From: Effrenium voratum
Taxonomy: Eukaryota; Sar; Dinophyceae; Suessiales; Symbiodiniaceae
DNA length: 64,000 nucleotides
Assembly (NCBI GenBank): GCA_963377175.1
Contig: CAUJNA010001024.1
Location: 78,501-142,500, forward strand
Reading direction: 5' to 3'
Shown: piece by piece, positions 11,001 to 36,347 of the stretch
Position numbering within the stretch: the first letter of the stretch is position 1
Layout of the letters: every line of letters starts with the position of its first letter
Translations under genes and position numbers: made by a program
The notes under the pieces: generated by a model
Seen by the model: the letters and a program-made list of their open reading frames with translations, nothing else
Databases searched by the model: none
Told to the model about the DNA's origin: nothing

Positions 11001-14000
11001 GTTTTAAGATGATGGTAGACCCTTGTGTCCCTCCATCATTGTTGGGAAGAGTGGTCGCCTATCCTTAGTTCAGGGGGATACCGCACGCATCTTTGTCCTC
11101 TTTGAGATGCAACGGGTTGAACAAATCAGTGAAATTCATGGATGATTCTATATTGTATTTTTTCAACGACCTGCCTATTCTGTGGCAAGCTTTTTTGAAG
11201 ACAAGCTCATTATCACGAACGCCCTTGACTTGGAATTGGTAAAGCAAAATCTATCTTTGCTGTGCAGACATTTCATAGTCTGTACCAGACCGAGAGGGCC
11301 CACGGGAGACGGTACTCAGTCTCAAAACGAGACCTGCGCAGGTCACAGTTCCTGTGGGGAGATCATGGCTTGGCGATGGCCGGGACCTTGGTGAGCATTC
11401 GAGCCGAGAGGAACCGACCATCGCACAAAGGGCAAGGTTCTGGTTCTGTTTTGACGTCTTGGTGTTGTTGGCAGACACACACACAGACACGCACACACAC
11501 ACACACACAAACACACCACATCTCTTAGAACTGCCAGGAGGCGAACAAATCGCTGTGATCACAGAGTCATCGCATTTGCTGCTGCAAGGAAGACAGCATG
11601 GGGGCACCTCGCTCCGAATTTTCACGGAGAAACATGAGACTGTTCGTTGGGAACACGCATCTTGAGAACTCTACCCCAAACCATATATTGCTCGATGCTG
11701 GTACCAGGGTTCCGTTTTTGTGATTGCTGCCAGGCTGGTTGATGTTTCCCGCAATCTGCCATGGAGGTACTTTACTAGAAAATGGAGCCCTTCGCCAGTT
11801 TTCACACATATGGCTATGAGTTTCAATGGGCAAACAACCCTATGCTTGGCGTGCATAAATCCTTGTATGAATGGCATCCAATGGCCACAACCACTGGCTC
11901 GCAGGCAGCCCAAGAGGTTGGCCTTTTCGCAGAAGCCGCGCGGAGGCCCAGTTTATGGGCCCCACCTTGTGGATGCAAGGACAATCATGATAGAGGCACC
12001 TACGTTTTCCTACGCAGTGGGTAGCTGGCAATCAAAGGCCACTCTCAAGCGCACGGGTATGTGGCATTTGTAGAACGGGTCTGCACGAGGCTTGCGTCGA
12101 GCCGGTGGATCCTTCCAAGGGCCCATTTTTCCTCAAACCAAGGCTTCCAATCTTCCCCTTGGACTCAACACTTGTCGGGCAAGGGAAGTTCCACGCGGTG
12201 CGACCACCACGCTGCATGCAAGGCAGTCCACTTTCAATGGCCTTATCGAAGGCCAATGGCTTGGCGTTTTTGCTGTGTTTGAAGCACGCTTGAGCGAGCA
12301 AGAACAATTCCAATTGGCCACTTCAGGGGGCGGTGCTACTACTAGGTTTGATAATCATAGCAGTCTTTGTAGCCATGTTGGCAGAACCAACATGGATTTT
12401 GGGCACTGGAGATGGTCCGAAGCAAGCTCACTGGAAAAGTTCCCAGACGAGTCTCTGGCCTAGGGTATCAGGGGTCGCTTTGAAAGCTACCTATGCGGGT
12501 CTACCCTCCGGTAAGGATCCATCCGCTTGGATGATGTCAAAGCTTTCGTTCAGGAATGGGGGGGGGGGTAGGCATTTGGTATTCCCTGACTTGGCGGAAG
12601 GAACCCAAACCCAGAAGAGGGGAGCTTTCCATCGAATCAGAACCGTTTAGCTCGAAGATTCCTCATGTGGCTGTGGGTCAAAACCAATGGGATCCTATTT
12701 CGGGGCAGGTGCCCTCCACCCATTTTTGTCTATAGTGGGGATTGGGATGTTCATACCTATGGCCGTGTATCAACCTGTGTGTATGTTGTATATTTCACCT
12801 GTGAGGCGAGCAAAGACAAGCAACTGGTCGTTGAGCCAATGCTCGAAGGGTTCAGAGGAGGAACACATGGCTGTGGGTCAAAACCCTGTACCCCTGGTGA
12901 ACATCAACATAGGTGGTACCTGTTCATCCGCACCAAAATGAAGGCATTGGTATTGACCCATACCCACGTGTCTTCCAGGGGCACCGAGGTCGAGGCTTTT
13001 GAGCGGTGCCTGGCGCTGGCGAGGTTGGCTGCGCCCAGCTCAGAGCCCGGCAGCCCAGCTGCAGACCCGTGCCTCGGGGGGATGGGGGGGATGCCTTGGG
13101 ATGTGGGGTGGGTGGGGAGGGGGATGCCTTGGCTTGGGGGGGGGGGATGTCGGATGGCTTGGGGTGAGGCTTGTTTTTTCACAGATAGCTGAAGGCTATG
13201 GCGTTCTAGCTTCCAATAAAGAGGGGAAGTGATTTGCGATATTGATGGCCGGGTGCTAGGAGGCATGCAGTTTGGGGTGCTGGTTCAGGTGCTGTTTGAG
13301 GCGCTGGCACATTGCTGCAAGATTGGCGGTCGGGTGCGAGGGGGCATGTAGTTTGGCAGGCCGGTGCTGTGTTGGGTGCGGTTTGGGATGCTGCTTGAGG
13401 TGCTGGTCACAGCAGGGGCGTTTTTTTTCTCCTTCTTTTTTTCTTGAGATTGACAGGGTGCTGTTTGGGCTGCTGTTCGGGCAGGGCCAGGCACGCAGTG
13501 TGGGGGTGCAGGTTCGTGTTTTTCGCTATTTGGGGTCTATGCTGGTGTATTTATTTTTCTTCGGGCGCTTGGAGTTGATATTGCATAACAAGGTCAGTCC
13601 TGGTCTGCTTGCACCACAGAGACGGCCCCTTTATGGATACCATTTTAAATGAAGAGTACACATTTTGGTGGCGGATCGCTTTGCAGGCCTTGCCATTCTT
13701 TGTGCTAGCCGTCGTAGCGTTCGCAGTCCCGGAAACCAGTATGCCATGAAGACGTAGAAGCTCAGTTGCGGGGCGTCTTATTAGGATGAGTCCTTTCAGA
13801 TGTGTCATGGGTTTCCATTGGTTTGTCTATCCGAGTTCTCCAGATGCTTTTGTTCGGGAGGGCTCACCTGAGGGGTGGCATGGCTGGGAGCTTCCGAGCA
13901 ACGACCCAGGTACGAGCTGAAGTACGCGATGATGCTGGCGCAATGCCTCGCTAGGCTGGCAGCACCTTTCTCACCCCCATTGACGGCTGGATTCATGAAC

Positions 14001-15679
14001 CGAATCAGTGGATTCATTCGGGGGCGTGTTCTACAAAGGGGTCGAGATGCCAACTTTGAGACCTCACGCCCGTCCGTGAGGTGGAGGCTTTCGGCCGCCC
14101 CGAAGAATGTCCCGCAGAATCAGGAGGTGCTGAAGAAGGCACGGTGCGCCTTGGGCCCTTCGGTGCGGCTAAGGCGACTTTTGGGACCTCTCACTTCGTA
14201 TCTTGCGCAAGTTTCAGGTTGAAAGGAGCCGGACAAGAAAGATGGATGCTTTTAGTTGGAGAAGGTTGAGATAGTTTGGCGGCGTATCCAAATTTTGCGA
14301 AGCATGTGCTTGCGGTTGTTTTGTGGGAACCAAAAGGAAGCCTGCCCTTGGCGTATTTGGAGGCGTCCGCTCCGAACTTTGACGGTTTAGGGCGTGCCAA
14401 AGTTGCCAAAGTCTGGTGTCGTCACGTGTCCGCCTTTAGAAGATGGCTTGTCTCAGGGTAACACACAAAATCTGCCTTGAACCAAGGAACCATCAAAAAG
14501 ACACGCCCGAATACGGCCAACATGTTGTCGACCCCCAACAAACCTGTGAGACATGAAAGGGAGCAGTGTGTCCCTGGCAAGGACTTGTGTTGCTGTGTCT
14601 CTGCCTCAGGCGATGCGTTCCGCTGAGGAGGACTGACGCGTGCTTGGATCAAGCAATGACATGCGCACCTGAAAGCGGATTCATCGGGGTCCCAAGAATT
14701 TGTTTACCCTTTGGTTTCCATTTGGCCACCCGCCGACAGAGGTGTCAAACATAAGAGAGTCGCGACTTGCCAGTAGTTAGCTATTTCCTAGTCGATCACC
14801 GCGGCCTGCCTTGTTGCATAGAAGCGGACGTCAAGTGGCCTTGCATGGGGGATCCACACATGGATCAATCAGTTCGCTATTTTACTTGCAAGCATGGTCG
14901 TTGGCATTACTAACAACCACGTTGAACCTACAAGAGGGCACTTTCCGATTCATTTCTTTTTCAAAATGGGTAACCCCCCCGACCGATGGTGTGTTTCCTT
15001 TCACTTGTTATCCCGATATCCCGACACGACATGACTTTTGTTTTTGGTCAAATGGGAGTGTCCAAATCGGCGGACACCCGGCCAAGCCCCACTTTGCAGT
15101 GAGAATCCCTCCCCCCGTCAGGCCCATGACCGGCTCTACGGCGGCGGCGGCCGACATTTCCTGACGCGCATGAAGCGCAGGCCTTCCGTTGCCGGGTTTG
15201 TCGGTGAGCTGGTTGTTTGGGGTCGTCGCAGAATCCTCTTGAGTTCGGGCCTTTTTTGTTTCTCATTTTTGGAAGGTGTTGGCAATGTTGTCCAGGTTTA
15301 AGGGGAACGGATCCTTGCAGTTTGCAGCTTGCCTGCCTCAATCAGCCTGTCACCGTGCATGCCGCAATGCCGTGCGAGGAATCTTTTGAGGTTCTCCAGC
15401 CCGTGCGCTGAGTTTGCTGTACGCTGCTTCCTGTGCTGTTCAGAACGTTCAGGGTCCACAGATTGTGTGCTGGGTGCAGGCGCAGAGGTCTTGTTTGGGG
15501 CAAAGGAGTTTCTTCTTTTTTGGCCGCATAAGATCATGAGATCTACCTCACCCTCTAACAGGGACTGCTCACAACCAGTATTTCTCTGATAAGGCCGCCA
15601 TGATGCAAGCCTTTCGTTCTTTGCCGGAAAGCGGCTGCGGCGCAGGCTGGAAGATATCTACGCGGCCCTGCGGCGATGA
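5001..15679 (+). CDS. SET-domain protein of SMYD-like type
   Basis: Probable lysine methyltransferase. ATG 5001 starts an exon (MASNASRGG...). Core exons are 5512-5679 (LRGAASAGLGLRAARRL then RRGELLLLER, the start of a split SET domain), 6542-~6650, ~6753-6974, 7156-~7239 (GLWLVASLFNHSC, the NHSC S-adenosylmethionine/substrate motif, here NHSCLGN rather than NHSCDPN), 8255-~8308 (VALVARAAVDIEKDEE), a candidate 9105 exon (ELLHTY), 9489-9530 (YVRSAGRTWNLRQ) and 9580-9631 (YGFSCTCTRC, the post-SET Cys cluster). The Y-to-Y spacing between YVRS and YGFSC matches SMYD proteins exactly. No MYND zinc finger was found. Later exons look like the helical C-terminal part: 10206-10244, ~12979 (AFERCLALARL), 13910-~13956 (YELKYAMMLAQCLA), ~14071, ~15129 and a last piece ending at TGA 15677-15679 (LEDIYAALRR). 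The later exons are tentative. Confidence 0.65.
5482..5497 (+). repeat. Short interstitial telomere-type motif
   Basis: AAACCCTAAACCCTAA, just over two units of the CCCTAAA telomere repeat, inside the pyrimidine-rich end of the intron before the exon at 5512. Confidence 0.6.
5791..5927 (+). repeat. Dispersed repeat B, copy 1
   Basis: Starts TTTGGCTGTGGTGGTCAAAA and ends GGCCCACAGCCATTTG, so the ends are inverted (TGGCTGTGG / CCACAGCCA). It is nearly the reverse complement of 63525-63662 and lies in an intron of the SET gene. Confidence 0.85.
5941..6002 (+). repeat. 31-bp direct tandem repeat, two units
   Basis: Units at 5941-5971 and 5972-6002 share CGGTGTCC(A/G)CCAACTTTGG and AGT(T/C)CTTTCTTT. 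Confidence 0.8.
8045..8172 (+). repeat. TTTG/TCTG microsatellite
   Basis: About 125 bp of interspersed TTTG and TCTG tetranucleotides in a SET-gene intron. It creates a long spurious open frame across 7814-8797. Confidence 0.95.
8564..8690 (+). repeat. Dispersed repeat B, copy 2
   Basis: ATGGCTGTGGGTCAAA start, then GTGAACATCAAAATAGGTGG and TTCATCCACCCCAAAATG, matching the copy at 12867. Confidence 0.7.
8960..9050 (-). repeat. Dispersed repeat D, inverted partial copy
   Basis: On the minus strand it reads ...AAATGTCCACCAAAGGGGTC..., matching the TGTCCACCAAAGGGTCTC core of 23888-23975. Confidence 0.5.
11470..11516 (+). repeat. CA microsatellite
   Basis: CACACA tract with CAGACA interruptions between tentative C-terminal SET-gene exons. 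Confidence 0.9.
12666..12758 (+). repeat. Dispersed repeat B, copy 3
   Basis: TGGCTGTGGGTCAAAACCAA, then ACCCATTTTTGTC and GTGGGGATTGGGATGTTCA, in the same order as copy 1. Confidence 0.75.
12867..12965 (+). repeat. Dispersed repeat B, copy 4
   Basis: TGGCTGTGGGTCAAAACCCT, GTGAACATCAACATAGGTGG and TTCATCCGCACCAAAATG; close to copy 2. Confidence 0.75.
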
Positions 15680-16077
15680 GCACCAGGAAGCGGTCTGAAG
15701 CTCGCAGCCTGGACTCAAGGCACCCGGGCGTGCGCTGAGTAAGCGCGCGAGTGGGCGACGAAACCTCCGGAGAGGAGACGATGTGCCCGCGGGGCGGCTT
15801 GGAGCTGGCGGAAGTTCACTGGTTTCGTTCCGCAGGGAGGAGACGAAAGGAGGAAAAGAGGTTTGGCGCGGTTCTTGGCTGCGTCGCTCTGATAGTGCTG
15901 GGAGAAGGAAAACTTAAATGTTGCCAGTCCACATGGAGCACGAATCTTGCTCCAAGCCTGCAATACCTGGATGGAGTGTTGTGAATCTGGAAAGGGGAAC
16001 GATTCTTCGAGTAGCTCCCACAAGTGGCAGTATGTCCCTTCGTGTCCCAGTGACTCTGGGGGCAACCCCGATGCCAG
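15680..16077. other. Spacer between SET-gene stop and EF1b exon
   Basis: No EF-hand loop exon was found here that could replace the one at 4276. This gap matters for the nested-gene interpretation. Confidence 0.45.
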
Positions 16078-16119
16078 GAGATCCGCATGCAGATGCAGGC
16101 GTTGGGCTTTGAGGCGAGA
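16078..16119 (+). CDS. Centrin-like EF-hand exon (EF1, second part)
   Basis: After ATGCCAG, the phase-0 exon reads EIRMQMQALGFEAR. This is the exiting helix of centrin EF-hand 1 (families have ...PKELRxxMRALGFE...). A GT donor follows at 16120; a GC donor after GFE is an alternative. It continues the exon ending at 4335 without a gap: DPK then EIRMQMQALGFE. No local first half was found, so either it is spliced over 11.7 kb or the other half is duplicated elsewhere. Confidence 0.6.
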
Positions 16120-17039
16120 GTTCTAGCAACTCAAGCGACTCGCTTGTGAGTGAAGCAAGCGCGTGGCCAGGCAGACAACACCACGATTTACCAGCTGATC
16201 AGTGATATGGATGCCTGGCTGCGCTGGCGTAATCCGCTTGCATGGAACTTGACAAAGAGTCTTTAAACGCTCTCTCCCAATAGCCGTGGGAGGGTACACG
16301 GAAGTTCAATTTCCTCTTGCAACCATGTCCGGGGCTGAGTTCGCAGGGAGGGGCGGTCGGGGGGCTTCCCTCAGGATTTAGATATAATGGTGGGAATCCC
16401 AAAGGATTTCTGTTTCTTTTTTGGTTTCCACCTGTATCAACGCCACATAGGATACGCTCAAGCAAAAGGCCGCCACCATGATCGACCGGGCCGTGACGGT
16501 TTCCAGGTTGTTGCTCGAAGATGTTGGGACCGAGGGGGTTCGGTTGGGAATGGCCGACGTCTACCGGGCTTGAGCCAACCCCACAGCCAGGCATAGTTGC
16601 TCGTGGGCAGCTAGTGCTCCTTACCTGGCTGCATCTTGCTATAGGTTTCCAGGCCCACCAATGGCCAGGCGGCTTCCACTTTGTTTGCCGGTCTGAGGAC
16701 AGCGATGGCTCGCAGAACCTGGAATTCCAGGAGGGATGCCTTTGGTTGTGCCACACCGAATCCCGTTGTGGGGGACCAGCTGTCGGTCCAAATGTGCCCC
16801 GTGAAATGATGTCATGACGGACACTTTGCTGCCATCTAGTGGTGCGAAGTGGTATAGATGCCTGTTTGTGTTCACATGCTTGATTGAAGGTGTGTGCTTG
16901 AACCCGCGAGGAGAGGTGTGTGAATGATCTCACACAGTTTTTGTTTGCAGATTTGTGCAAAGCGATACATGCTGCCTTTTTGTGACCAAGTGGTTTTTTG
17001 TGACCAAGTGGTGAATGACCCGACCCCCCACCTTGCCAG
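16120..17039. other. Non-coding stretch; long minus-strand open frame considered spurious
   Basis: A 253-codon minus-strand frame covers 16199-16960, but its product is low in hydrophobic core, lacks a recognisable motif and opposes the direction of every other gene. No plus-strand exon was recognised either. The missing EF2 of the centrin-like protein was not found here. Confidence 0.4.
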
Positions 17040-17404
17040 GAGTTTGTGAAGATCCTGACGGACAGCGACTTCGGATCTTCACCCCACCGGTTCTACCTGG
17101 TTCTCAACTCGGCGTTCGTTAGATAGTTTGGCCATACGAACCTAAAACAAATGGGAAGTACTTTTCATAAGGAGAATGCATATAGTGGGGAGGGGACCAG
17201 CAATGGCCTATATATAAACCTTAATACTTTTGGCATAAGAAAGGCATAAGGAGCCCTGAACCACGGGGAGGGAGCCTTCTTGGCCTTGGTAGAACCTCCG
17301 TCTCGGCCAAGCGCGCTTCCTCAGGACATGAAGCTCCACTCGGTGAGCTACGCCACGAGGCAGCGATGGGAGACTTTCGGGTGGGTTTTTTTGTGGATGT
17401 CTTA
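17040..17404 (+). CDS. MIF-like protein, C-terminal exons (tentative)
   Basis: Exon 17040-17117 (after TTGCCAG, GT donor at 17118, phase 0) reads EFVKILTDSDFGSSPHRFYL followed by VLNSAF. This resembles the helix and strand of macrophage-migration-inhibitory-factor/tautomerase proteins (EFL..KLGIPADRFYLNF). Exon 17325-17380 (after CCTCAG) reads DMKLHSVSYATRQRWETF, which could correspond to the final GWNG(S/A)TF region. It either ends in frame at a TAG (17402-17404) or splices at the GT of 17381. N-terminal exons, including the catalytic Pro2, were not found. It could instead be an unrelated protein or part of the EF-hand gene. Confidence 0.35.
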
Positions 17405-17450
17405 GGGGAGGCCAAAGGGAAACCAAAGGGAGTCAAAGGGACCAGAAGGA
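17381..17450 (+). repeat. Introner-like repeat A
   Basis: GTGGGTTTTTTTGTGGATGTC then GGCCAAAGGGAAACCAAAGGG. The first GT coincides with the donor of the preceding exon. Confidence 0.6.
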
Positions 17451-19677
17451 AGCGCGCCACTGCCAAAACACGTTTTTTTTTTTGGTTGGATCTCGGGAGC
17501 CAACGGATCAAGCAGGCCAAACCCGAGAGTTGCTCGAGAGTTGCGGCGCGCACTGAATGCGTTTGCCCAATACTCGCGGAACAAAACAAATGCCATTACA
17601 ATTTGGGGTTGCCACACCACTGATGTGTGGGACAAAGAATAGCGGCCATGGCTCAAGTCAAAGAACAAGTGGGGCAAGAAGCAGGAGTCCTTAGCTCGAG
17701 CCGCTTTTTGCCATTGAAACCTCCCTCACTCAGCTTAGCGCATCAACCAGATGCGACCCCACACACACACAAACACCCAATCCGAGATCACACCCATAGA
17801 TACTCTCACACTTACAACTTGAGCTATGCGGACACTCTCTCTCACACACACACACCCATAGATACTCTCTCGTTCTCTTTCACACAAACATAAGGTGTCA
17901 TAATTTACTGCACGCTCGTACAGAAAAGCTCGATAGACACACACACACACTATCACTATGACTATCATACGCTCTATCACACACACACACACAAGCACAA
18001 GGGCCACACAATTTGCCCGTTGATCTGCCATTGGATTGGTTGCTCCATGGGTCCGGATGGACACTCCGAGCGCGGGCCCCGAGAGCGCGGGCCGACCGTT
18101 TCGTGTAGTGTCCCAGATGTCGGCAGACACTGTGACACTTCAAGCCTTCCCAAAGTCACCCATTCATTTTGCCACCAGTGCTTTAAGTCAATAGTTTCCT
18201 AGGTTGACCATTTTTGGTCGTGATGTTTCCAGGCGGTTTTGTTTGCAGGGTGATCTTGGATCGTCGGACACCAACGGATGGCTCCCTCGCGTGTTTTTGG
18301 GGCGACCGGGCGGACGCGGCATGCAGCCCATTTTGGGAGAGACGGCAGGAAACAAAGGTGCGCGCAAGCCCCATGTGAATGATGTCCGCCAATGGGTTCC
18401 AAGTGAAACGGATACAATTTTGTGTGTCTTCCGGATGAATTTTGTTTCTTTTCTTTTCCGGTTTGCAGGTCGTAAGGAGTGCTGTTTTTGTACCATTTGC
18501 AATTGGGCTCAGTATCACATTGTTTGCAAATATTCCAGCAACACATTGCAGTATGATTGGAAGTTCATGCACCTTCTAAAACTAGAACATCAATATGTGC
18601 TTGTAATAGCGTTGCATGGCCTGCTTGGCTTTACCTCATGCAGCTAGTTCTAAACATATCTTTGCAGTTTATGGTATGACATCATCCTTAAACAATTCTT
18701 TGGAATACATGACGATATGCTTTAAGCGGTATAAACTTTTGTTAGCTTCGCAGGCAGTATTACGTTAAGACGAGTTTCAAATACTCAGCAAGCTTTTAAG
18801 CAGCATGAGGAGATTCTGTTACAGAAGGAGCAGATAGAACCAGCGTGGACAAACCAAATATCCCAACGTACAATCTAAAGAGCGATAGCACCCACAAACT
18901 GTCAGTTGGTATGACCATAGTTGTACCTTCCAATTTTAGGTTGTTTTACTCAGTTGGGATACGGCATTTAAAACGCAACAACACGCTGGCATGTTGGTGA
19001 GTGCAAAATGGGGAACAGTAAGCCAACCGTTCTTTGATGAACATGTTCATGAAAACCGAAGCAACATTACCCAGAGTTCCACAAACTGGTTCTGCAAGTA
19101 CAGCATGTTTGGTTCTTATACTGTAGAAACTCATGCGAGTAGTCAACTTTTAATGCAAGAGCTCTCCTCTGATGCAAACATTTATATACACGTCCGCACC
19201 AACAGACGAGGTGTTGCAATCAATGAATATGCTCTTTCACAGCCATCATGCACATGTACGTAGATGTCTTCGTCTCTCTATATGCTCAATATGTTCTGTA
19301 GATGATCCTGTCTCTCGTTATTTTTATATTCTAATCAAACTACCACTCTCTTTGTCAGATCTTTGTCTCTATGTTTGAGTATGACAGTATACATGTATTT
19401 ACACACGTATGTTCATATATATATATATACATGTATAAATATAATGTAATACGTATATGCGCCAGTTGAAGATTGAAAGATTCTCTGGTGGGCCGAGGCG
19501 AAGGCGATGGCGAGGCCTGACCCAGCCTTCGCTGAACACTGCGTAACTTGCCAGTTGGGCCAGCCATGCAAGCGACAAACCGAAAACACACCAAGACCCG
19601 CAAGGGAGTTGGCAGTGGTGGATGCCCCTGCTGAGAGGGGCGTTTCACTCGCTCGCTCGTTCGTTTGGTTTTGCCAG
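17451..19677. other. Non-coding stretch with CA repeats; possible ZNG1 5' exon
   Basis: CA-rich microsatellites at 17757-17850 and 17937-17994. An exon candidate after TTTGCAG near 18249 (GDLGSSDTNGWLPR, then GT) is in phase 0 with the first ZNG1 core exon, but nothing else supports it. The rest is AT-rich with no recognisable coding. Confidence 0.35.
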
Positions 19678-33704
<14,027 letters not shown>

Positions 33705-36347
33705 GCTGTTTCCCTATGAAAGGGCTCACGTCAGGGACGGGCTTGTGGATGGGGTTGGACACTTGTCGACCCTTGGTAGTTTTGGCCGGTTCAGAAGAGT
33801 CCACCCCCCCCATAGAGCCCCATTTTTGACCCACCTTTTCAAGGAGCGAATTTGTGAACCACCCCAGTTGAAGGCAGGTCACAGCAAAGCTCCCATCACT
33901 TCGGGTCCTTTCTTTCGGCCAGGCCTGCAAAAGTGCCAGGCGGACACCTGAGTTTTGGCGTGCCTTTGGGGGTCTCGGCGGGGACCCCGCCGCACCCAGC
34001 GAGCGACAAAAACAGACACCGGGCGACCGAGTGAGTGCCGCGTCCCAGTTGTAGGGTATCACCGTTCGGGGCAGGTTGAAGTGAGCTTGCGAGGGAAATG
34101 CCTGTGGGTGCATGGCCTGGCTTAGTATTTGCACATGAGCGGCGCCCAAACCCCACTTCAATGCAGAGTACAATAAGGTCACAACAATAAACCCTGACAA
34201 TTTCCGTGCAACCGAAAGCCATTGGATTTTGGGTGCTGCTCATGTGGAGATTCCACGGTGTTGCAGCTAACATTGGCGAGGTCATGGTGATTTCCGCCAC
34301 TTGCAGTCAAGGAGCCAAGAATCCGCACATGTCAGTGCTTGCCTTTCGTTTTGAAATCTGCAGTTTCTCCATTAGCCTTTGGTTCTACAGGTTTCAAAGC
34401 CTTGTTTGATGATTCCACAGGTTTCAAAGCCCTGTTTGAACAGAGAGTTTGATCCTTCGCGAGTTTCATATTGTGCACTTCTCGCAACTCTTCAGCCGGT
34501 GGGTTCTTCCCGCACCATGACGGCGCTATGAGCGGACTGGCCCGGGGCCCCAGCTCTGAGTTGGGACGCGCTGGAAACCAGGCAGAACGCGGGTTCTTGC
34601 TGGGCGTGTGTTTTTGAAGGGTACTTTTTTGTGGCTTTGAAGGGAAACCAAAAGGAGAACCATCATTTTGGAGGAAAGCCAGACCCTGCGGGAACATTGA
34701 TTCTTTACGCGACGTAGTTCCGATGGAAGTCTTTGGCTTGCGAAAACGGCTCTCTTCCTAAAGGTGGAAGCTCCTTAAATGGTTGGTTCTTCCTTGGTAA
34801 CCTAGAAAGGGCACGCTCAAAAACGGCACACCCAAAAATGGCTAAACAACGAACACGTTCAGTGACACCAGGGTGGACTGTCCCACAAAGCTCAGGACTG
34901 GCTCTGGACGGCGCCGGGCTTGGATGGCCTGTGGCACGCGTTTTGGCGCGAATGCTGCTGCGCAGGGGGTTTCCTGTCTCCTTGGACCCATAAGAGTCTT
35001 GGTTTCCTTGTCCCCTTTTTTGAAAATAGCCTAACGCTCGATGATATTTGACTCGTTTTCTTTGAAGCCACTGGGCTGGGGGTTATTCATTTGGAGACAT
35101 GTCAAGGATATGTCCAGTGTGTCACATGAGTAGCATGCCCTTCGGGCAATAGTTGAAAATCCTTTGGGGCGGCTTCAACATCTGCAAGCTTGGGTGTTGT
35201 CATGGCAAATGAACCGCACTTTTTGCTGGTTGGCGAGGACAACTCTCTGGACGGAGGACCGGAAAAGGAGAATTCCCCTAAGGTGGATCATTTTCCTAAA
35301 CGGTGAAACCCCCGGACAAACATGAAGATTAGCAATGTGCTCCTAGTCCCAACCATTTTGGGGTTGACTCCTTTGTGCTACTATAGGTGTTGATTATGAC
35401 TCCACTGGAGTGCAGATCTTCCTTCGCCCCAAGGTCGTGTGCTGCGCGCGGAAAGCCCGAGATGGCCCTTCCCTTCCAGGCGGGCAAACAGCACCAGTGG
35501 CAAAACCTGCTTGCGTGGGGTTGCTAGGGCTGGTCCTGGGAACAATGCCCAACCCCCAATTGGCCGTTCATGTCACGGGGAGGGAGTTCAAACTAGCTCT
35601 TCTTGAGCCCTTAAGGCATTATTTGACCTCCCCTCTCTCCGCCGGCCGCACAGTGGGGAACCCAAAACTCCCGGGGTGCCATCAAGAGGACATGACCCCC
35701 CGGGCCACTCGGCTGACTTTTGACCCGGAGGCTTCCATGACTCGGCGCGATCGCCGGCGACGTCCTCCTTTGCGGTGCGACGTGGGAGACGTGGGAGATG
35801 TTGTTTCAGTGGTGAAAGTAGATGGGGGCTTCTCAAAATGGAGGCCTCTCTTGGGGTTTACGCACCACCCTGGAAAAATCCATCATTGTTCGAGCAACAC
35901 CCAGATGGCGCAATGCTCGCTTGGCCCGTCTTGCTCGACTTTAAACTTCTTGGCTAAATGACAGCAATGCGATTCACTTTGTTTTTGGCCATCCTTTTTA
36001 CTTACCCACAGGGAATCGTGCCATAGCTTCAGCCTGGTGTAAACCCGGTGCAATCTTTTGATTACCCCAAGGCACACTCAGCCTCCCATCCACTTTCCGT
36101 TCGGAAGACTATTTGGATAAGGGGGGGGCAAACCCCGAAAAATCTCCCCGCTCTGAGGCAGTCAGCCAGTCCCAAAGTCTACCTTGGGGTCAAACGGAAC
36201 GGACAGGCATGTCTTGATCCATGGGATGCGAGGGTTCAAGAATGAACGGCCCATGAGCTACCTCACGCATACAAAACTAAACGTGGGCGCACTCATACGT
36301 TGATTGCCTCCAGTGGGAGTTAATTTCCTAATGGCGACCGCCGACGC
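33705..36347. other. Spacer after ZNG1, no gene recognised
   Basis: Contains a family A element at ~34604-34690 (GTGTGTTTTTGAAGGGTAC, TTTGAAGGGAAACCAAAAGG), a direct repeat of CACAGGTTTCAAAGCC at ~34386-34435, and a weak repeat E copy at 35340-35412. The open frame 35410-35961 shows no family signature. The missing EF2 exon was not found. Confidence 0.4.
34604..34690 (+). repeat. Introner-like repeat A
   Basis: GTGTGTTTTTGAAGGGTAC, TTTTTTGTGGCTTTGAAGGG, AAACCAAAAGGAGAACC and TTTTGGAGGAAAG. One of the clearest full-length copies. Confidence 0.7.

Noticed and set aside
16199..16960. 253-codon minus-strand open frame
   Set aside because: Longest minus-strand frame, but its product has no recognisable motif, is Pro/Ser/His-rich, and opposes every supported gene. 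Long chance frames are common in this GC-balanced, stop-poor DNA.
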